The notes: generated by a model from the letters alone, not told the origin. A DNA stretch of 64,000 bases from Aculops lycopersici (GCA_015350385.1 WNKI01000001.1:12374528-12438527); one strand, 5' to 3'; positions 1-10,297 are shown, counted from the stretch's first letter. Numbers and translations: made by a program.

Positions 1-176
1 CCTTTCTGGTACTTGCTCAGCACTTTGTCCAACTTAAAATGGTCACCGCGAACTTTGTCGTCGTCCGAGTCTTCATCGCTATCATCGTCATCGAACTCGT
101 CGTCTCTATCCTCAGAGCCTAATTCTTCATCGTCATCAAGATGTTTTCTCTTACTAGAAGATGGAGTTGGCTCCAT
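1..176 (-). CDS. Partial acidic protein, N-terminal fragment, unrecognised
   Basis: An open frame on the minus strand begins with ATG at 176-174 and runs off the left edge, giving about 58 residues. It starts MEPTPSSSKRKH, continues into a strongly acidic Asp/Glu/Ser stretch (residues about 14-40) and then into a more ordinary segment (DHFKLDKVLSKYQKG). Such acidic N-termini are common in nuclear and nucleolar proteins, but nothing here identifies a family. It is followed on the same strand, 157 bases away, by the 3' end of the DNAJC9 gene. The plus-strand Ser-rich frame in the same place is its shadow. Confidence rests only on the plausible codon pattern and compact spacing. Confidence 0.5.
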   Translation of the reverse strand, partial: MEPTPSSSKRKHLDDDEELGSEDRDDEFDDDDSDEDSDDDKVRGDHFKLDKVLSKYQK

Positions 177-333
177 GTCATTTATTAAGGAAGCAATGTG
201 TTAGATGGTGATATAGAAAGAGTAATAAAGAATGAACCACAGTTTGTTTATTTTCTTCATACACATGACGTTTGGCAGCGTTGTGGCGCGTGTTGTCGAT
301 TGTTCAGAGTGTTTGGCACGTGGAAAAGCTGAA

Positions 334-1095
334 TCAATCTTTCCTCTTCCTCTTGGTTCCCTTGCCGCCACCATTGGAATACTTAGCCTCGAGGCTGGCG
401 ATCATACTGTCGAATGAATTCTTTGATCTGGATTGTATCATAGCCGTCAAACTACTCAAGTCGCCATCATCGGCTTTATCCTTTTTCTTCGACTCCCGAA
501 TTTTATTCGCCTCTTTGGCTTCCCTTTGGAAACGCTTCGCGCGCTTGTCTTTCTTAGATTGAGGCTCCTTGCTAAACTTGTCGTAGTCCGGAATCTTCTT
601 CTGCTTGATCAGTTTCATTAGTTGGGCTGTGGTGGTGTCCTCATCATAAGATATATGTGTCTGGCAGATCAAGTTCATATCGCCTTTGTACTTATTGTAT
701 ATCCTTATCAGATCCTGCTCTTCTTCTTTAGACCCTTCGTAGGTGACAAGGAAGTTATTAATGTCATTTTCTGTTATCTTGGGAAATAACAGGCGCCAGT
801 ATTCTGCCCAATCGGCTTCACTCTGAAGTCCGTCTTCGTTAGCGATTATACCATGATCGTCGTAAAGCTTTCTCCGCTCAGTATCACTTAAAACATAATG
901 GACTTGCGCCAAAACTTGGAATCGCTTTGTTGCTTCTTCCTTCTCGGCCTCAGATTTTCGGTCTGGATGAATCTTCAAGGAGGTTCGCCGGTATGCCTTC
1001 GTGACAGCCTCAGCTGAGGCATCTTTTTCCACTCCTATCACATCATACAGATTTTTTGTTCCGAAGTAGTTTTGTATCTCGTCAATCAAAGTCAT
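334..1095 (-). CDS. DNAJC9: DnaJ homolog subfamily C member 9 (J-domain histone co-chaperone)
   Basis: A 253-residue single-exon protein; human DNAJC9 is 260. The J domain occupies about residues 10-85 and contains the diagnostic HPD tripeptide (KIHPDRKSE), followed by the DNAJC9-type region LSDTERRKLYDDHGI and a long Lys-rich C-terminal tail. DNAJC9 is known as a histone H3-H4 co-chaperone that recruits Hsp70 through the J domain; the tail corresponds to the histone-binding region. I chose the ATG at 1095 because the frame upstream (to 1320) looks unlike protein and the N-terminus MTLIDEIQNYFGTKNLY fits the family. It is head to head with CSN8, 269 bases between start codons. A TTTATT (AATAAA on the minus strand) near 246 probably ends the transcript. 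Confidence 0.93.
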   Translation of the reverse strand: MTLIDEIQNYFGTKNLYDVIGVEKDASAEAVTKAYRRTSLKIHPDRKSEAEKEEATKRFQVLAQVHYVLSDTERRKLYDDHGIIANEDGLQSEADWAEYWRLLFPKITENDINNFLVTYEGSKEEEQDLIRIYNKYKGDMNLICQTHISYDEDTTTAQLMKLIKQKKIPDYDKFSKEPQSKKDKRAKRFQREAKEANKIRESKKKDKADDGDLSSLTAMIQSRSKNSFDSMIASLEAKYSNGGGKGTKRKRKD

Positions 1096-1364
1096 GGTTT
1101 GAAGATAGAAAGTATTTTGATAGGTTCTATGTTGAAAGTAATTGTGGCGAATCTCAATAGATGCAACAAGGTTTATATCGGGGGAGTGACACAAACCCAG
1201 CTCCTGAATCTGAGCGCGCGTTCTGTGCACAAAAAAGAGGAGCAACAACGTGCAACTTTTGTTTATGCGCGATCGCCTATGACAATAACCACCTAAGTTG
1301 ACTTCATTACCGGATTGCATTTACTGCTATTTCGATCAACAACATATACTATATCTGGTGTGTC
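1096..1364. promoter_or_regulatory. Short divergent promoter region, DNAJC9 / CSN8
   Basis: The 269 bases between the start codons of DNAJC9 (minus) and CSN8 (plus) must hold both 5' UTRs and both promoters. I see no clear TATA box or other named element. Shared regulation is inferred only from the head-to-head layout. Confidence 0.45.
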
Positions 1365-1949
1365 ATGGAGTTTACACTAGACTACGCCAGCTTGGCTAAG
1401 AAGCTGGAAAACCAGGAGTTAGAATCACCACAAGGCCGAGCATCACCCCAAGTTTATGGCCAACTGCTAGCAATATATCTTTTGTTCAATGATCTTTCCT
1501 CGGCAAAACTTCTATGGAAAAGGATACCCACTGATATAAAGGAAGCAAACGAAGAATTGTCTATCATCTGGCAGGTGGGCAAGTTGATGTGGAAGAAAAG
1601 CTATGCAGAAATCTATCCGGTTATAAACTCCTGCCCAACTTGGCCCAACCACCTGAAGAATATCATGCACCTCATAATGGATTCCACCAGACAACGTGTA
1701 GTGAAATTAATCTCAAAGGCCTACTCAAATATAAGTGTTGCCGATGCATCGGCCATGTTGGGTTTGTCGCAATCCGACACGCTCAAGTTAGCCAATGAAT
1801 TGAAGTGGGTCCACGACGAGGACATAGGATACCTTTCGATCTCAAGGGTGGAGAAGAGTCGGTGCGAGCAGACGTCTACGCTGGATAATAGCAACGATTT
1901 GTTGGAAAATCTCACAAGCTACATTATATTCCTGCAGAGCGGAACGTGA
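1365..1949 (+). CDS. CSN8: COP9 signalosome complex subunit 8
   Basis: A 194-residue single-exon protein (human 209). It shows the family block around residues 30-60 (YGQLLAIYLLFNDLSSAKLL followed by WKRIP), then IKEANEELSIIWQVGKLMW, and the PCI-like helical segment including STRQRVVKLISKAYSNIS. CSN8 is the smallest PCI subunit of the COP9 signalosome, which removes NEDD8 from cullins; a cullin (CUL2) lies near the right end of this window. The start ATG gives the expected N-terminus. The C-terminus ends TSYIIFLQSGT, matching the family's terminal helix (human TDYVAFLEN). Confidence 0.92.
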   Translation: MEFTLDYASLAKKLENQELESPQGRASPQVYGQLLAIYLLFNDLSSAKLLWKRIPTDIKEANEELSIIWQVGKLMWKKSYAEIYPVINSCPTWPNHLKNIMHLIMDSTRQRVVKLISKAYSNISVADASAMLGLSQSDTLKLANELKWVHDEDIGYLSISRVEKSRCEQTSTLDNSNDLLENLTSYIIFLQSGT

Positions 1950-2555
1950 ACAGTCAGCTTCTATACAACATTAAAAAGCCCATCTCAATAACACATCTCG
2001 AAGTCTTCGTCATCGTGTTGACGTCAATCATGAGTAGATTTCAGTTTAGAGAGCCTAGATATGAGAGGCTAGATTAAACCATCCTTTCGACCCATTCCTA
2101 TAATATGATCCGATCTCCGGCAAGCTTGGCCCAGGTACATGTGCAATGCAGGTTCGTTTTGCATCAGAGTTCTGTGCTTTCGCTCAATAGTTGAGAGTTG
2201 GATAGAGAGAGAGAGAGAGAGAGAGNNNNNNNNNNNNNNNNNNNNNNNNNNNNNNNNNNNAGAGAGAGAGAGAGGGCGAGAATGAAAATGAAACGCTGAA
2301 ATTTCCAAAGTTTGTGCGCGATAGCTTTGTGCGATTCGACAGCACGAGCAGGGGATTTCGATTGGCAGGCCGCGTGGAAACCATGGACTAAAAATTTATC
2401 TCATCGGCCCTGGTCTCCAAATTAATCAATTAGGTATCAATAAATCACAAATCATTATTTATTATTGAAATTCTAGTTAGTCAACTAAAGTAGGATTATC
2501 TATTCAAACCAGACCGAACAACCAGAAAAGAACAACCACCACCAGGGGCGCCATA
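1950..2555. other. Intergenic region with GA microsatellite and assembly gap
   Basis: This holds the CSN8 3' UTR, a GA-rich microsatellite interrupted by unknown bases, and the NAA50 promoter and 5' UTR. No credible coding frame is present; the apparent frames crossing 2226-2260 are filled with X and come from the repeat. Confidence 0.7.
2203..2274. repeat. (GA)n microsatellite containing a 35-base N gap
   Basis: Alternating GA/AG runs flank positions 2226-2260, which are all N. The assembler evidently could not resolve the repeat length, so the true length is unknown. It is intergenic, between CSN8 and NAA50. Confidence 0.95.
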
Positions 2556-3017
2556 ATGACCGTGGGACGAGTGGAATTGGGTGATATCACGAAACACAAT
2601 ATTAAGTTGATGCGCCGGCTCAATCAGTCCATCTTCCCAGTAAACTACAACGAAAAGTTTTACAAGGATGTCCTAGAGGCAGGCGAGCTAGCCAAATTAG
2701 CCTTCTACAATGATGTTGTGGTTGGAGCCGTTTGTTGTAGGTTGGAGCAAGTTGATAATGAGCGCAGATTATACATCATGACTTTAGGCTGTTTATTTAC
2801 CTACAGGAGGTTAGGAATTGGAACCACCATGCTGGAGCATGTATTAAACTATGCCACAAAGAAGGGGATAGATAGTATCTATCTGCACGTGCAAACTAGT
2901 AACACCGGAGCGATCGAGTTTTACAAGAAGTTCGGCTTCGAGATTGTTGATACAAAAGAAGATTATTATAAGAGGATAGAACCCGCTTCTGCGTTGGTGT
3001 TGAAGAAGCAAATGTGA
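2556..3017 (+). CDS. NAA50: N-alpha-acetyltransferase 50 (NatE catalytic subunit, san)
   Basis: A 153-residue GNAT-fold acetyltransferase, close in length to human NAA50 (169). It starts MTVGRVELGDITKHNIKLMR and keeps the family blocks FPVNYNEKFYKDVLE, GAVCCRLE and RLYIMTLGCL. The acetyl-CoA pyrophosphate loop is RRLGIGT (residues about 85-91), and FYKKFGFEIVDTKEDYYKR is the typical C-terminal core. The family acetylates the N-terminus of Met-starting proteins as part of NatE with NAA10/NAA15 and is needed for sister chromatid cohesion (Drosophila separation anxiety). Single exon. It is tail to tail with the P450, 167 bases away. Confidence 0.95.
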   Translation: MTVGRVELGDITKHNIKLMRRLNQSIFPVNYNEKFYKDVLEAGELAKLAFYNDVVVGAVCCRLEQVDNERRLYIMTLGCLFTYRRLGIGTTMLEHVLNYATKKGIDSIYLHVQTSNTGAIEFYKKFGFEIVDTKEDYYKRIEPASALVLKKQM

Positions 3018-3184
3018 GGAAAGGCAACTGTACATTATGAGAAAAATAACCTGTTTATCTAAAATATAAATTATTTTATCGGCTCTCTTGCCGCATTTAC
3101 CTTATCCTGGTGCCGGTGAAAATCTTGCAGTAAGTGGTGGAGGTTGGACAATGAAAATGGCATGGTGGTTGCCGAATACTCCGC

Positions 3185-4885
3185 TCATCTTAGATAGAGT
3201 TGCAATTTGTAACATTCATCATCGGGATTCAAGGCCAAGGATCCCTTCGGCGTGAGGAGTCGCTTGACGAGAGCCTCATCGTCGGCCTTGATGCGATACT
3301 TTTTACATAAATTAGATACTGTTACAATGGATATCGTCTCCACCATCTTGAAACCGAGACACTGCCGCGGCCCCTGAGAGAATGGCATAAAATGTTTCGG
3401 AGGGTTGAGCTTGTGTTTCTTTGTGATACCATCACTCTCGTCGGTGGTGGTTTCGATGAGTCGCATTGGATTGAAGTCGAGAGGGTCAGACCAAAAGTCG
3501 GTGGAAAGGTTGAGGTGATAAAGATTAAAGAGGACCATAGTGCCTTCCGGCACATAGTATTCACCAATAGAAGTGTTCTCACGGGCAACATGGGGCACGA
3601 TGGGCGACGAGGCCAACCTGAGAGCCTCCTGAACTGCCGCCTCAACTATGGGCATCGAGGGTCTTTTGTCGAGAGATTCGATATCGATCTCTTTAGCCTC
3701 CTCGTAGATTAAATCTTGAATTTCGGGTTTGAGAGATAAGTGTCCGAGGAGTCGCATCAAGATATTGGCAACCGCCGCGTGGCCGGCGAGTAGATCCTCG
3801 AAACCCACTCGATAGTCAGCTAGAGACATGGAGTTTTTCTTCGACAGGTAGTCGGTTAGAATAGAGTTGAGGTAGTCAGAGTCGGACTGAGACTCGTCGT
3901 TCGAGTTGGTAGTTTTTGCGGCTGTCGTGGATGATGATGAGGATGTTGTTACTGCTGTTGCTACCTCCTCTTGACCTGACAGCGTCTCGAGACGGGGGTT
4001 GAAAATTTTATCGTCAATGTAGTGACGCAGGAAGTTGGTCTCGTGCTTGAGGTTTCTCAGGTAAAAAAAGCCAAGAGTGTTGCTGAGGTAGGGGAGGAAG
4101 TCGATAAGATAACTCTGGTTGATATCCCAGAAGACAAAGTCGCAGCCGCGAACAAACTTCTTGTAGTCTGGATCGGAATGCGAATGGATTTCGCTGCATA
4201 GGAATTCAATGAAGATATCTGATGTCAGGAATAGAATGTCTGTTTTGGTTGCTTCTGAAATTGAGTTTCTGGTATATTGAGCGACATGTTTGAAGACTAT
4301 GGAGTCCAGCAGTCTGTTGCGGGATGAGAATTTGTTCGGCGCAATACCCTTCTTGCAAAACTTCCTTCTATCCTTGTGAGTTCCGCTCCAACTGCATAAA
4401 GCTAGCGAGTTTTCTCGGTCGCCGCCGAAGATGATGTGATAGCGAGGAAAGTTTGGCCTATTTGCAAAGAGCTCACCCTTGTCGAGGAGTATTTCGCGCA
4501 TTATCTTGTAGCTTGAGACCAAAACCATCTGGTGGACGCCCATCTTAAGACCAACCACATCGCCGTACTTGACTCTCAATGAGTCGAGACCATCCCAGGG
4601 GTTTTCCTGGTAGTCGCGCAACAGGTGCATGTCGCCCACTATCCAATCAACTAGCGGCATCTTGGGCGGCGTAGGCAAGGGCTTCAGCTTGCTCCTCTTG
4701 ATTCTATCCTGTTGGTCGGCGAGTTTGTTGCTCTGTTGCTTGACGTAAATGAATATCAGCGACATGATTGATAGAGTTAGAGCAGTCGAGAGACAGTTGG
4801 TCTCGACTAGCGACGAGACGAGCGGAAACATGGTGACCAGTTGCTCGATGCTAGAGCCTGTTGATGCGCTTGAACCTTCGCTCAT
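3185..4885 (-). CDS. spo: Cytochrome P450, CYP307 (spook)-like ecdysteroidogenic enzyme
   Basis: A 566-residue intronless microsomal P450. An N-terminal hydrophobic anchor (about residues 31-48) is followed by a Pro-rich hinge (PLPTPPKMPL). The C-helix has WSGTHKDRR, the K-helix EALR, and the haem loop FSQGPRQCLG places the axial ligand at Cys509. The segments RPNFPRYHIIFGG and RENSLALCSWS and the Thr-less I-helix AGHAAVAN resemble CYP307A proteins, which act in the black-box conversion of 7-dehydrocholesterol during ecdysone synthesis. The family assignment is from recognisable blocks, not alignment; a diverged CYP2-clan relative is the alternative. A Ser/Asp-rich linker of about 30 residues (about 305-335) lies before the I-helix. 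Its 5' side is over 2 kb of gene-free sequence. Confidence 0.75.
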   Translation of the reverse strand: MSEGSSASTGSSIEQLVTMFPLVSSLVETNCLSTALTLSIMSLIFIYVKQQSNKLADQQDRIKRSKLKPLPTPPKMPLVDWIVGDMHLLRDYQENPWDGLDSLRVKYGDVVGLKMGVHQMVLVSSYKIMREILLDKGELFANRPNFPRYHIIFGGDRENSLALCSWSGTHKDRRKFCKKGIAPNKFSSRNRLLDSIVFKHVAQYTRNSISEATKTDILFLTSDIFIEFLCSEIHSHSDPDYKKFVRGCDFVFWDINQSYLIDFLPYLSNTLGFFYLRNLKHETNFLRHYIDDKIFNPRLETLSGQEEVATAVTTSSSSSTTAAKTTNSNDESQSDSDYLNSILTDYLSKKNSMSLADYRVGFEDLLAGHAAVANILMRLLGHLSLKPEIQDLIYEEAKEIDIESLDKRPSMPIVEAAVQEALRLASSPIVPHVARENTSIGEYYVPEGTMVLFNLYHLNLSTDFWSDPLDFNPMRLIETTTDESDGITKKHKLNPPKHFMPFSQGPRQCLGFKMVETISIVTVSNLCKKYRIKADDEALVKRLLTPKGSLALNPDDECYKLQLYLR

Positions 4886-7063
4886 TTTGAGGTCGTTTTG
4901 TTGAGTTAGTCTTCGGGAGGTTGGTTTGATCGACTGGCAAGTTGTTATTCTTTTGAGCTGAGGTCTAGGTCCAGGTTTCGTTGCGGTGGGCGAGCGTCAG
5001 TTGATTTGCTTAGAAGATGGGGAAATTAGTATGAGTCACTCTCTCCTCTCAGGCGATGGACACGCTGCATTAAAGTGATTGTTGTCGGTGTTGATTTTGG
5101 AGCCGGTGGTCGGTGGTTGTTGTGTTGATGTGGATGTGGATGTTGTTGTTGTGGTCCTCATCCCACTCGCGCTGCAGCGAGTAAGCGAGTCGAGTGCACG
5201 CAAGGGAGCGAGAAAAAAAGAGAGACTTGAACTTGCGCACTGATGCTGCTCACTGGTGGTTGCGATTGCGGCGAAACTTCTCCTCGGGCGCCTGTTGCTA
5301 TTTCGGAGCTTTCTCTTGGGTTCTTTGCTCTTTTGGCCGCGGATCTCACTCGACTCACTCGGCTCGGCTCGGCTCTAGGCGTCGATTTGCTCACTTGCTC
5401 ACTGTATTCGATTTAGTTTCCAACCAACTTGGCCGCTCGAGTTGCAGGATGATTAGTCTTTGCACCTGAAATCTACCGAAGACGTTGAGTTTGTGTTGTG
5501 TACCTGAGACTCCTATTAACGAGTAAGAACGGCGAGAGCTCTCACGTAGCCAGTGGATTTGCTCGCGCCACTCGACGAGACGAGAGACGGAGCAGAGCTC
5601 ATCCGTCGGCGGCGAGAATCCATTTTGGGCGCACGGCCGCAATCAGCAATTACGTCGTCGACGACGCCGACAGGTGAGGCGAGCTTGAGATCGCGCTTCT
5701 CTCGCGCCTGCGCACTCGCGAGTCTCACTGCAACCACCATGATTTGCCTGGGGGTGCCAGATGCGGCCACATTGCAGCCTCCACCGCCAGCCGCGAGACA
5801 GAGTAGCCCTAGCGGCACCGAGAGTTACCGGTAGAGTCGACTGGTGGAGTGCCGGCAAGCTAACTGTGGCGAGCTAGCAGAGAAACGGACCGACAGACGA
5901 TCTGTGCCACTGGCTCAGCTGATCCGCCGCGGGCGCCGGCCAAGTGAGAGCTAGGGAGGCGCCGATAGCTAGCGGGTTAGTTTCCCTAGGTCGCCGAGAG
6001 GAAAGGCGACCTCGATGCTCAGACTGCGATTCCTTCGGGCAGACAGATCGTCGTTTAACAGAAACGACGATCTCAGTGGCGGGAACTTGAAATCCTCCTT
6101 TCTCGTCGCTTAGATTCGCAGCGACAACACAAAGATATTGCATTTTTTATAGTCACAGCGCCATGAGTTTATGTTGGTCTGTGGTGGTCCTTGGCTCTCA
6201 TCGCCATCGACGTTGTCATCTTCGAATGTGAGCGAAGCAATCCGAAAGCTCGAGATCAAGTTTCCTGTCCTCGAGCAAGAGCACAGTGAGCGCACGAAGG
6301 AGACGGCGACACTGGCAACCTGTTGGCGTGATGAGCGACTGCCGTCGCCAGTTGCGCCGCCATGGTTGTGGCCACGAGAATGGCGAGCGATGTTAGTTTT
6401 TGCTCGACGGAGAGAGAGAGAGAGAGATGAGCAATTTGAAATGTGAATGAAGTGAGTGAATGAGGTGGGCAACTTTCTCGCATGCGCTGCCGAGGCTAAC
6501 CAGTCGAGACGGTCGAGCTTAACGCCAACTCGTTGGCTGGAAGGATGAGGACTCGGCGCGAACGAACGCCGAGTCGCGGCTACCTGTGGATGCGAGCGGC
6601 CAATCATCTCGCTCCTGTGTCTCATTCTAGCCACGAAGACAGACGAGCTGCGAATTGGATTCAAGGGCCACACTTGCCGCCGACTGTCATTCTGCTCGCC
6701 GCTCGCTAGCTTCTCGTTCCCATTACCGACTGGCAAGCTAGCAGGCTGCTCGAAAGGAAACTACAAAAAAGTAAGATTCCAGATCGAGAGTCAGCTAGTT
6801 GATTAGTTAGTTCGTCGGTGGTTGGAGTGAATGAGAAAGCAGGACTAACGAAACCAGTCGACGCGGCCGACGACTTGATTGAGGTGGTGGACTCTGGTCT
6901 TTATTTGGGCTTCACTTTGATTTCTCTCCCTTTCTCTCTTCGCTTATTCTGTCCGTCGGTCGCTAAAACTGAAAAGCTTTTTGTTATCTCCGTCTACTGA
7001 AACCTAATCGCTCGCTGGTGACATTACGTAACTAGACAAACAACTGGGCAGCCCAATTAGTGC
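4886..7063. other. Gene-free region between P450 5' end and innexin 3' end
   Basis: Both flanking genes are on the minus strand, so this holds the P450 promoter and 5' UTR at the left and the innexin 3' UTR at the right. A TTTATT (AATAAA on the minus strand) at 6900-6905 may end the innexin transcript. Many overlapping 60-200 codon frames occur on both strands, but none resembles a protein; they follow from the stop-poor, GC-richer composition. A short (GA)n tract lies at 6411-6427. Confidence 0.6.
6411..6427. repeat. Short (GA)n microsatellite
   Basis: An uninterrupted AG/GA dinucleotide run in noncoding sequence between the P450 and innexin genes. Confidence 0.9.
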
Positions 7064-9049
7064 TCAGGACAGAACGTCGTCGTTGCCGGTTCTCGTTGAT
7101 TGGCCGTTGTTATTGTTGTTGTCTACGTCATCGTCCCTACTGTCCTGCTGTTCGTCTCGGTAAATATATTGGTGATGTCGTTCTGAGTGGACAACTTGTT
7201 GCGTCTGGTCCTGCTCCGAGGTGGCGCGGTTCGGTTTGCAAGCGGCACTGTAGTCACTACAATCCAGAGTATCCAGTTCGCGCAATCGATCTGCCAGGAC
7301 ACTCAGTCTCGCCATAGTGCCTTTGATCACGTGATCTGTTTTACGTCGCGAACAGCCGAGTCGCAGGTGGAGCAGGTAAAGCAACAGGTGGACATTGGTG
7401 CTCTCTTCCTGGCGCCCGCTTTGTCGGCGTCGACGTCGCAAGTTCAGCGCCTCCGATGATCCCTTGTGAATCTTCTTCCCTTTCTCGACCAGATAAAATT
7501 TAACGTCCTGTGAGCACCACAAGTACCACTTGTCAGGTCGCAGGTTGGTGCTCGATGTGCGCCTTTGCTCATTTTGAGCCTCCAACACCTTCCGCTCGCC
7601 TTCACTCATCGTCGGGTCGCTGGCCAGGCGCCCGTTGGCTTGCTGCTGGTGGCTGTTTGTCTTGGATCCGGTTGAAGGACTACGCTTCCGGTGAGAGTCA
7701 ATAGAGTCCGATTGGTGGGATTTCAGTGGCACCTCAATGAGTGTTGCCTGTTGAGATTGGCTCTGGTGTCGAAGGACACGCAACGAGGCGAGAGCTCGCA
7801 CTTGCTCCCGACATTTAGGCCAGAAGCGAACGGCTAGCGACCACCTGAGAATTGATTGACTCACTGAGCAGGCGATCAGCCAACAGAGACAGCAAATTTC
7901 AATGATCAAATTAACGGCTACTATCCACCAGATCACCGCGAACATCTTGCCGCAAATCTCGTTTATAGGAATGGAGCAAAGGGGAGTGAAGTGCTCAGTT
8001 TTGTGCTCGCCGTACATAGTGTAGTCGCATCTCGCCATCGTTGGCCAAATCTCCGACGAAAGCTTGTAGTCAACGGTGTTTGTGTTGATTTGTGTGCCTC
8101 TCAGTGTTTTTAACATATATCGAAGCCAGTGTTTGAAGTAATTCCATCCGTAGAGAAGGTAACTGTCGCCAATGAAGGACCATGGAAGTAAGAATTGCAA
8201 TGAAGTCATGAGAGTTGAGCAGATCGAGTGCAAGAGTAACTTTTGTTTTAGCTTTAGCTCGAGCAAACGGAATGCTGTTGTGCGTCTAACTAGAAGCAAA
8301 CTGATTAGTTGCTCGATAAAGTAGTCGAGTGACTTGAGTTGCTCAGTTGACGAGGCGGTTGGCAGTTTGACTGGCTCGATGCTCGGCGACAAGCTGTCGC
8401 TTCCTTTGGCCCTCGCTTGATGACCATTGATCACAATGGAGATTCTCAAATTGTCATCCTTATTCTTGGCACCAGAGTTGGTGAGAGCGACGGGTGGCGA
8501 GTCTGGATTATGAACAATCACTTGGGATGGGAGGGCATCCTTTTTGCCACCGTCGCTCTTGTTACCACCCGCACCCGGCAACTTGTCGTATCCGGGCAAC
8601 TTGAGGAAGGCAACTAGTGCGTCGTGCTGAAATATCGAAGCCCAATGGCGCTGGGCCACATAGGAACACATGGCCATGAGCAAGAGGAGCAACCAGAGCG
8701 AGCGCATGTAGTTGTGGTTGACACTATGGTACTGGCCGCCCGCGAACTTGAAGTGGATTCCGATGTGAGGAAGCGCTTCCTCGTCTCTGTCGTGGCGAGC
8801 AACGGTGTTCAGAGTAAAAGTCCCGTTCGTCCAACAGACGTTTCGGAGCCATTTCCGGTCTACATTTTCCGCGCCCGTGCAGTCGAAATTATCGCGAAAC
8901 TGCGTGTAGCCTAATAGGACGGCAATGCTTATGGCGAGCAGTACTTGCTTATAGTCGTGCAGCCGGTCGGTAATCTTGTAAACCAAACGGCCGCCGTTGG
9001 TTTTGGAGGAAAAAAGTTTGCGAACTTGGTCAATAAGGACATTTAACAT
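7064..9049 (-). CDS. Innexin-like gap junction protein with long C-terminal tail
   Basis: A 661-residue single-exon protein with four hydrophobic segments at about residues 35-55, 115-135, 275-300 and 370-400. The first extracellular loop has two Cys (FDCTG and RNVCW), and the second also has two (MARCDY and PLCSIP), the innexin pattern. The strongest family block is WPTMARCDYTMYG followed by LCSIPINEICGKMFAVIWW, matching the innexin motif before TM4. Innexins form hemichannels and gap junctions in protostomes. I start at ATG 9049 (MLNVLIDQVRKLF); the frame upstream has no ATG. The cytoplasmic loop (about 140-265) and Ser/Gln/Arg-rich tail (about 415-661) are far longer than in typical innexins of 360-480 residues. 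It diverges strongly from textbook family members, so the paralogue cannot be named. Confidence 0.8.
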   Translation of the reverse strand: MLNVLIDQVRKLFSSKTNGGRLVYKITDRLHDYKQVLLAISIAVLLGYTQFRDNFDCTGAENVDRKWLRNVCWTNGTFTLNTVARHDRDEEALPHIGIHFKFAGGQYHSVNHNYMRSLWLLLLLMAMCSYVAQRHWASIFQHDALVAFLKLPGYDKLPGAGGNKSDGGKKDALPSQVIVHNPDSPPVALTNSGAKNKDDNLRISIVINGHQARAKGSDSLSPSIEPVKLPTASSTEQLKSLDYFIEQLISLLLVRRTTAFRLLELKLKQKLLLHSICSTLMTSLQFLLPWSFIGDSYLLYGWNYFKHWLRYMLKTLRGTQINTNTVDYKLSSEIWPTMARCDYTMYGEHKTEHFTPLCSIPINEICGKMFAVIWWIVAVNLIIEICCLCWLIACSVSQSILRWSLAVRFWPKCREQVRALASLRVLRHQSQSQQATLIEVPLKSHQSDSIDSHRKRSPSTGSKTNSHQQQANGRLASDPTMSEGERKVLEAQNEQRRTSSTNLRPDKWYLWCSQDVKFYLVEKGKKIHKGSSEALNLRRRRRQSGRQEESTNVHLLLYLLHLRLGCSRRKTDHVIKGTMARLSVLADRLRELDTLDCSDYSAACKPNRATSEQDQTQQVVHSERHHQYIYRDEQQDSRDDDVDNNNNNGQSTRTGNDDVLS

Positions 9050-10297
9050 GGCGACTTGACTTGATTGCTGCTGTTCTTTTGTTTCAATCACTTGAGTTTG
9101 TTCTGTTTGTTTTCTTCTCTTCGGTTTGGTCTTGAATTGATTAAGTTAATACAAATGCTGACTAAAGGGGATGGTCCGCTTCTTCCGGTGACATCACAGA
9201 TTTCCGCCGCTCGCTTCTAAGTGAGATCCTGGTGGTGAGGACACGCCGACCTCCAATTCAATGATTATGCATAGAATTATTGAGTCTGTGTGTGCGGTTT
9301 TGTTATGACAAAGACTGAAGCTTGACTTTTGAAACGACAACCACAACCAAGATGACGACAATGAATTGAAACTTGACTACTTGCTCCTCGGCGTGCATCC
9401 TCAATCTTTGGCTACGTGGTCTGCGTCTCGGCTGCCAACAGAACGACAGCAGCGGTAGCTGAAGCTGAAGCAGTCCCACATCTGATTTGTTTAGTCTCAA
9501 ATTCTACTCTAGCATCGAGTTCAATTTCGGGATTGGCGGCGCCGATAATCACCAAAGTTGCTGGCGCCACAACAACCAAGTCGGCCCGTGGATGTGACAT
9601 GCGGCGAGTCAACAAGTGGAACCGAAGTGGCCAACCGAAGAGTGAGAGTGAGAACGACAAACGGGCGCACGCTGAAACAATGACTAAATGTCAAATGTGT
9701 GAGTCTATCTCTCTGTATTTCTATCCCAAACGACCACCAGACTTGTCTTGTCTGCTTGTCGTGGTCTTCTTTTTCATCGTGGGCATTGTCGGAGATTGAG
9801 AGGAGATTGGAGGAACCGCAAGTTTATGGCCACCAGCAGCAACACCAACATAACAAACGCCGATCCACATGGTGAAAGCTGACACTTCCCAACTCGACCT
9901 CAACTTCAACCACCAAAAAGCCAGAGTCGGAGATTGAACATCGCCAGCCACTTGTTGCTCACTCCTTTATCCGTCTAGTTAATCGAGTTGAAGTTGGAGT
10001 TGGAGTAGGATTTGGTTGCTCGTTTCTATTTCGAGTGTCAGATTCTCCTCTCGCTTCCAACAAATAGTTGCCTTGCACTGATCGAAGAGCAACAAGTGTT
10101 CCCTTGAGCTCGTGCCGTACAATCGGATTGAAATCTGCCAGCGCCGTCCAGTCAAACGGCTGGTGGTTGCTACGCGATATTGTAACTGTAAGTGCCATTC
10201 CTTGAGCTTGTTGTCACTCCTCGTGGTACGCGTAAGATTTGCTGACCGATAGCCAAATTGCGCACTCGATTACCTGACGATCGGCGGACGCTAATTT

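Noticed and set aside
334..1320. DNAJC9 start at 1320 giving 328 residues
   Set aside because: The extra 75 residues are not protein-like and would use most of the 269-base divergent promoter; MTLIDEIQ at 1095 fits the family N-terminus.
9416..9799. 127-codon plus-strand frame between innexin and NRF-6-like genes
   Set aside because: Simple Ala/Thr-rich composition, no domain, no good start context; lies in a promoter region.
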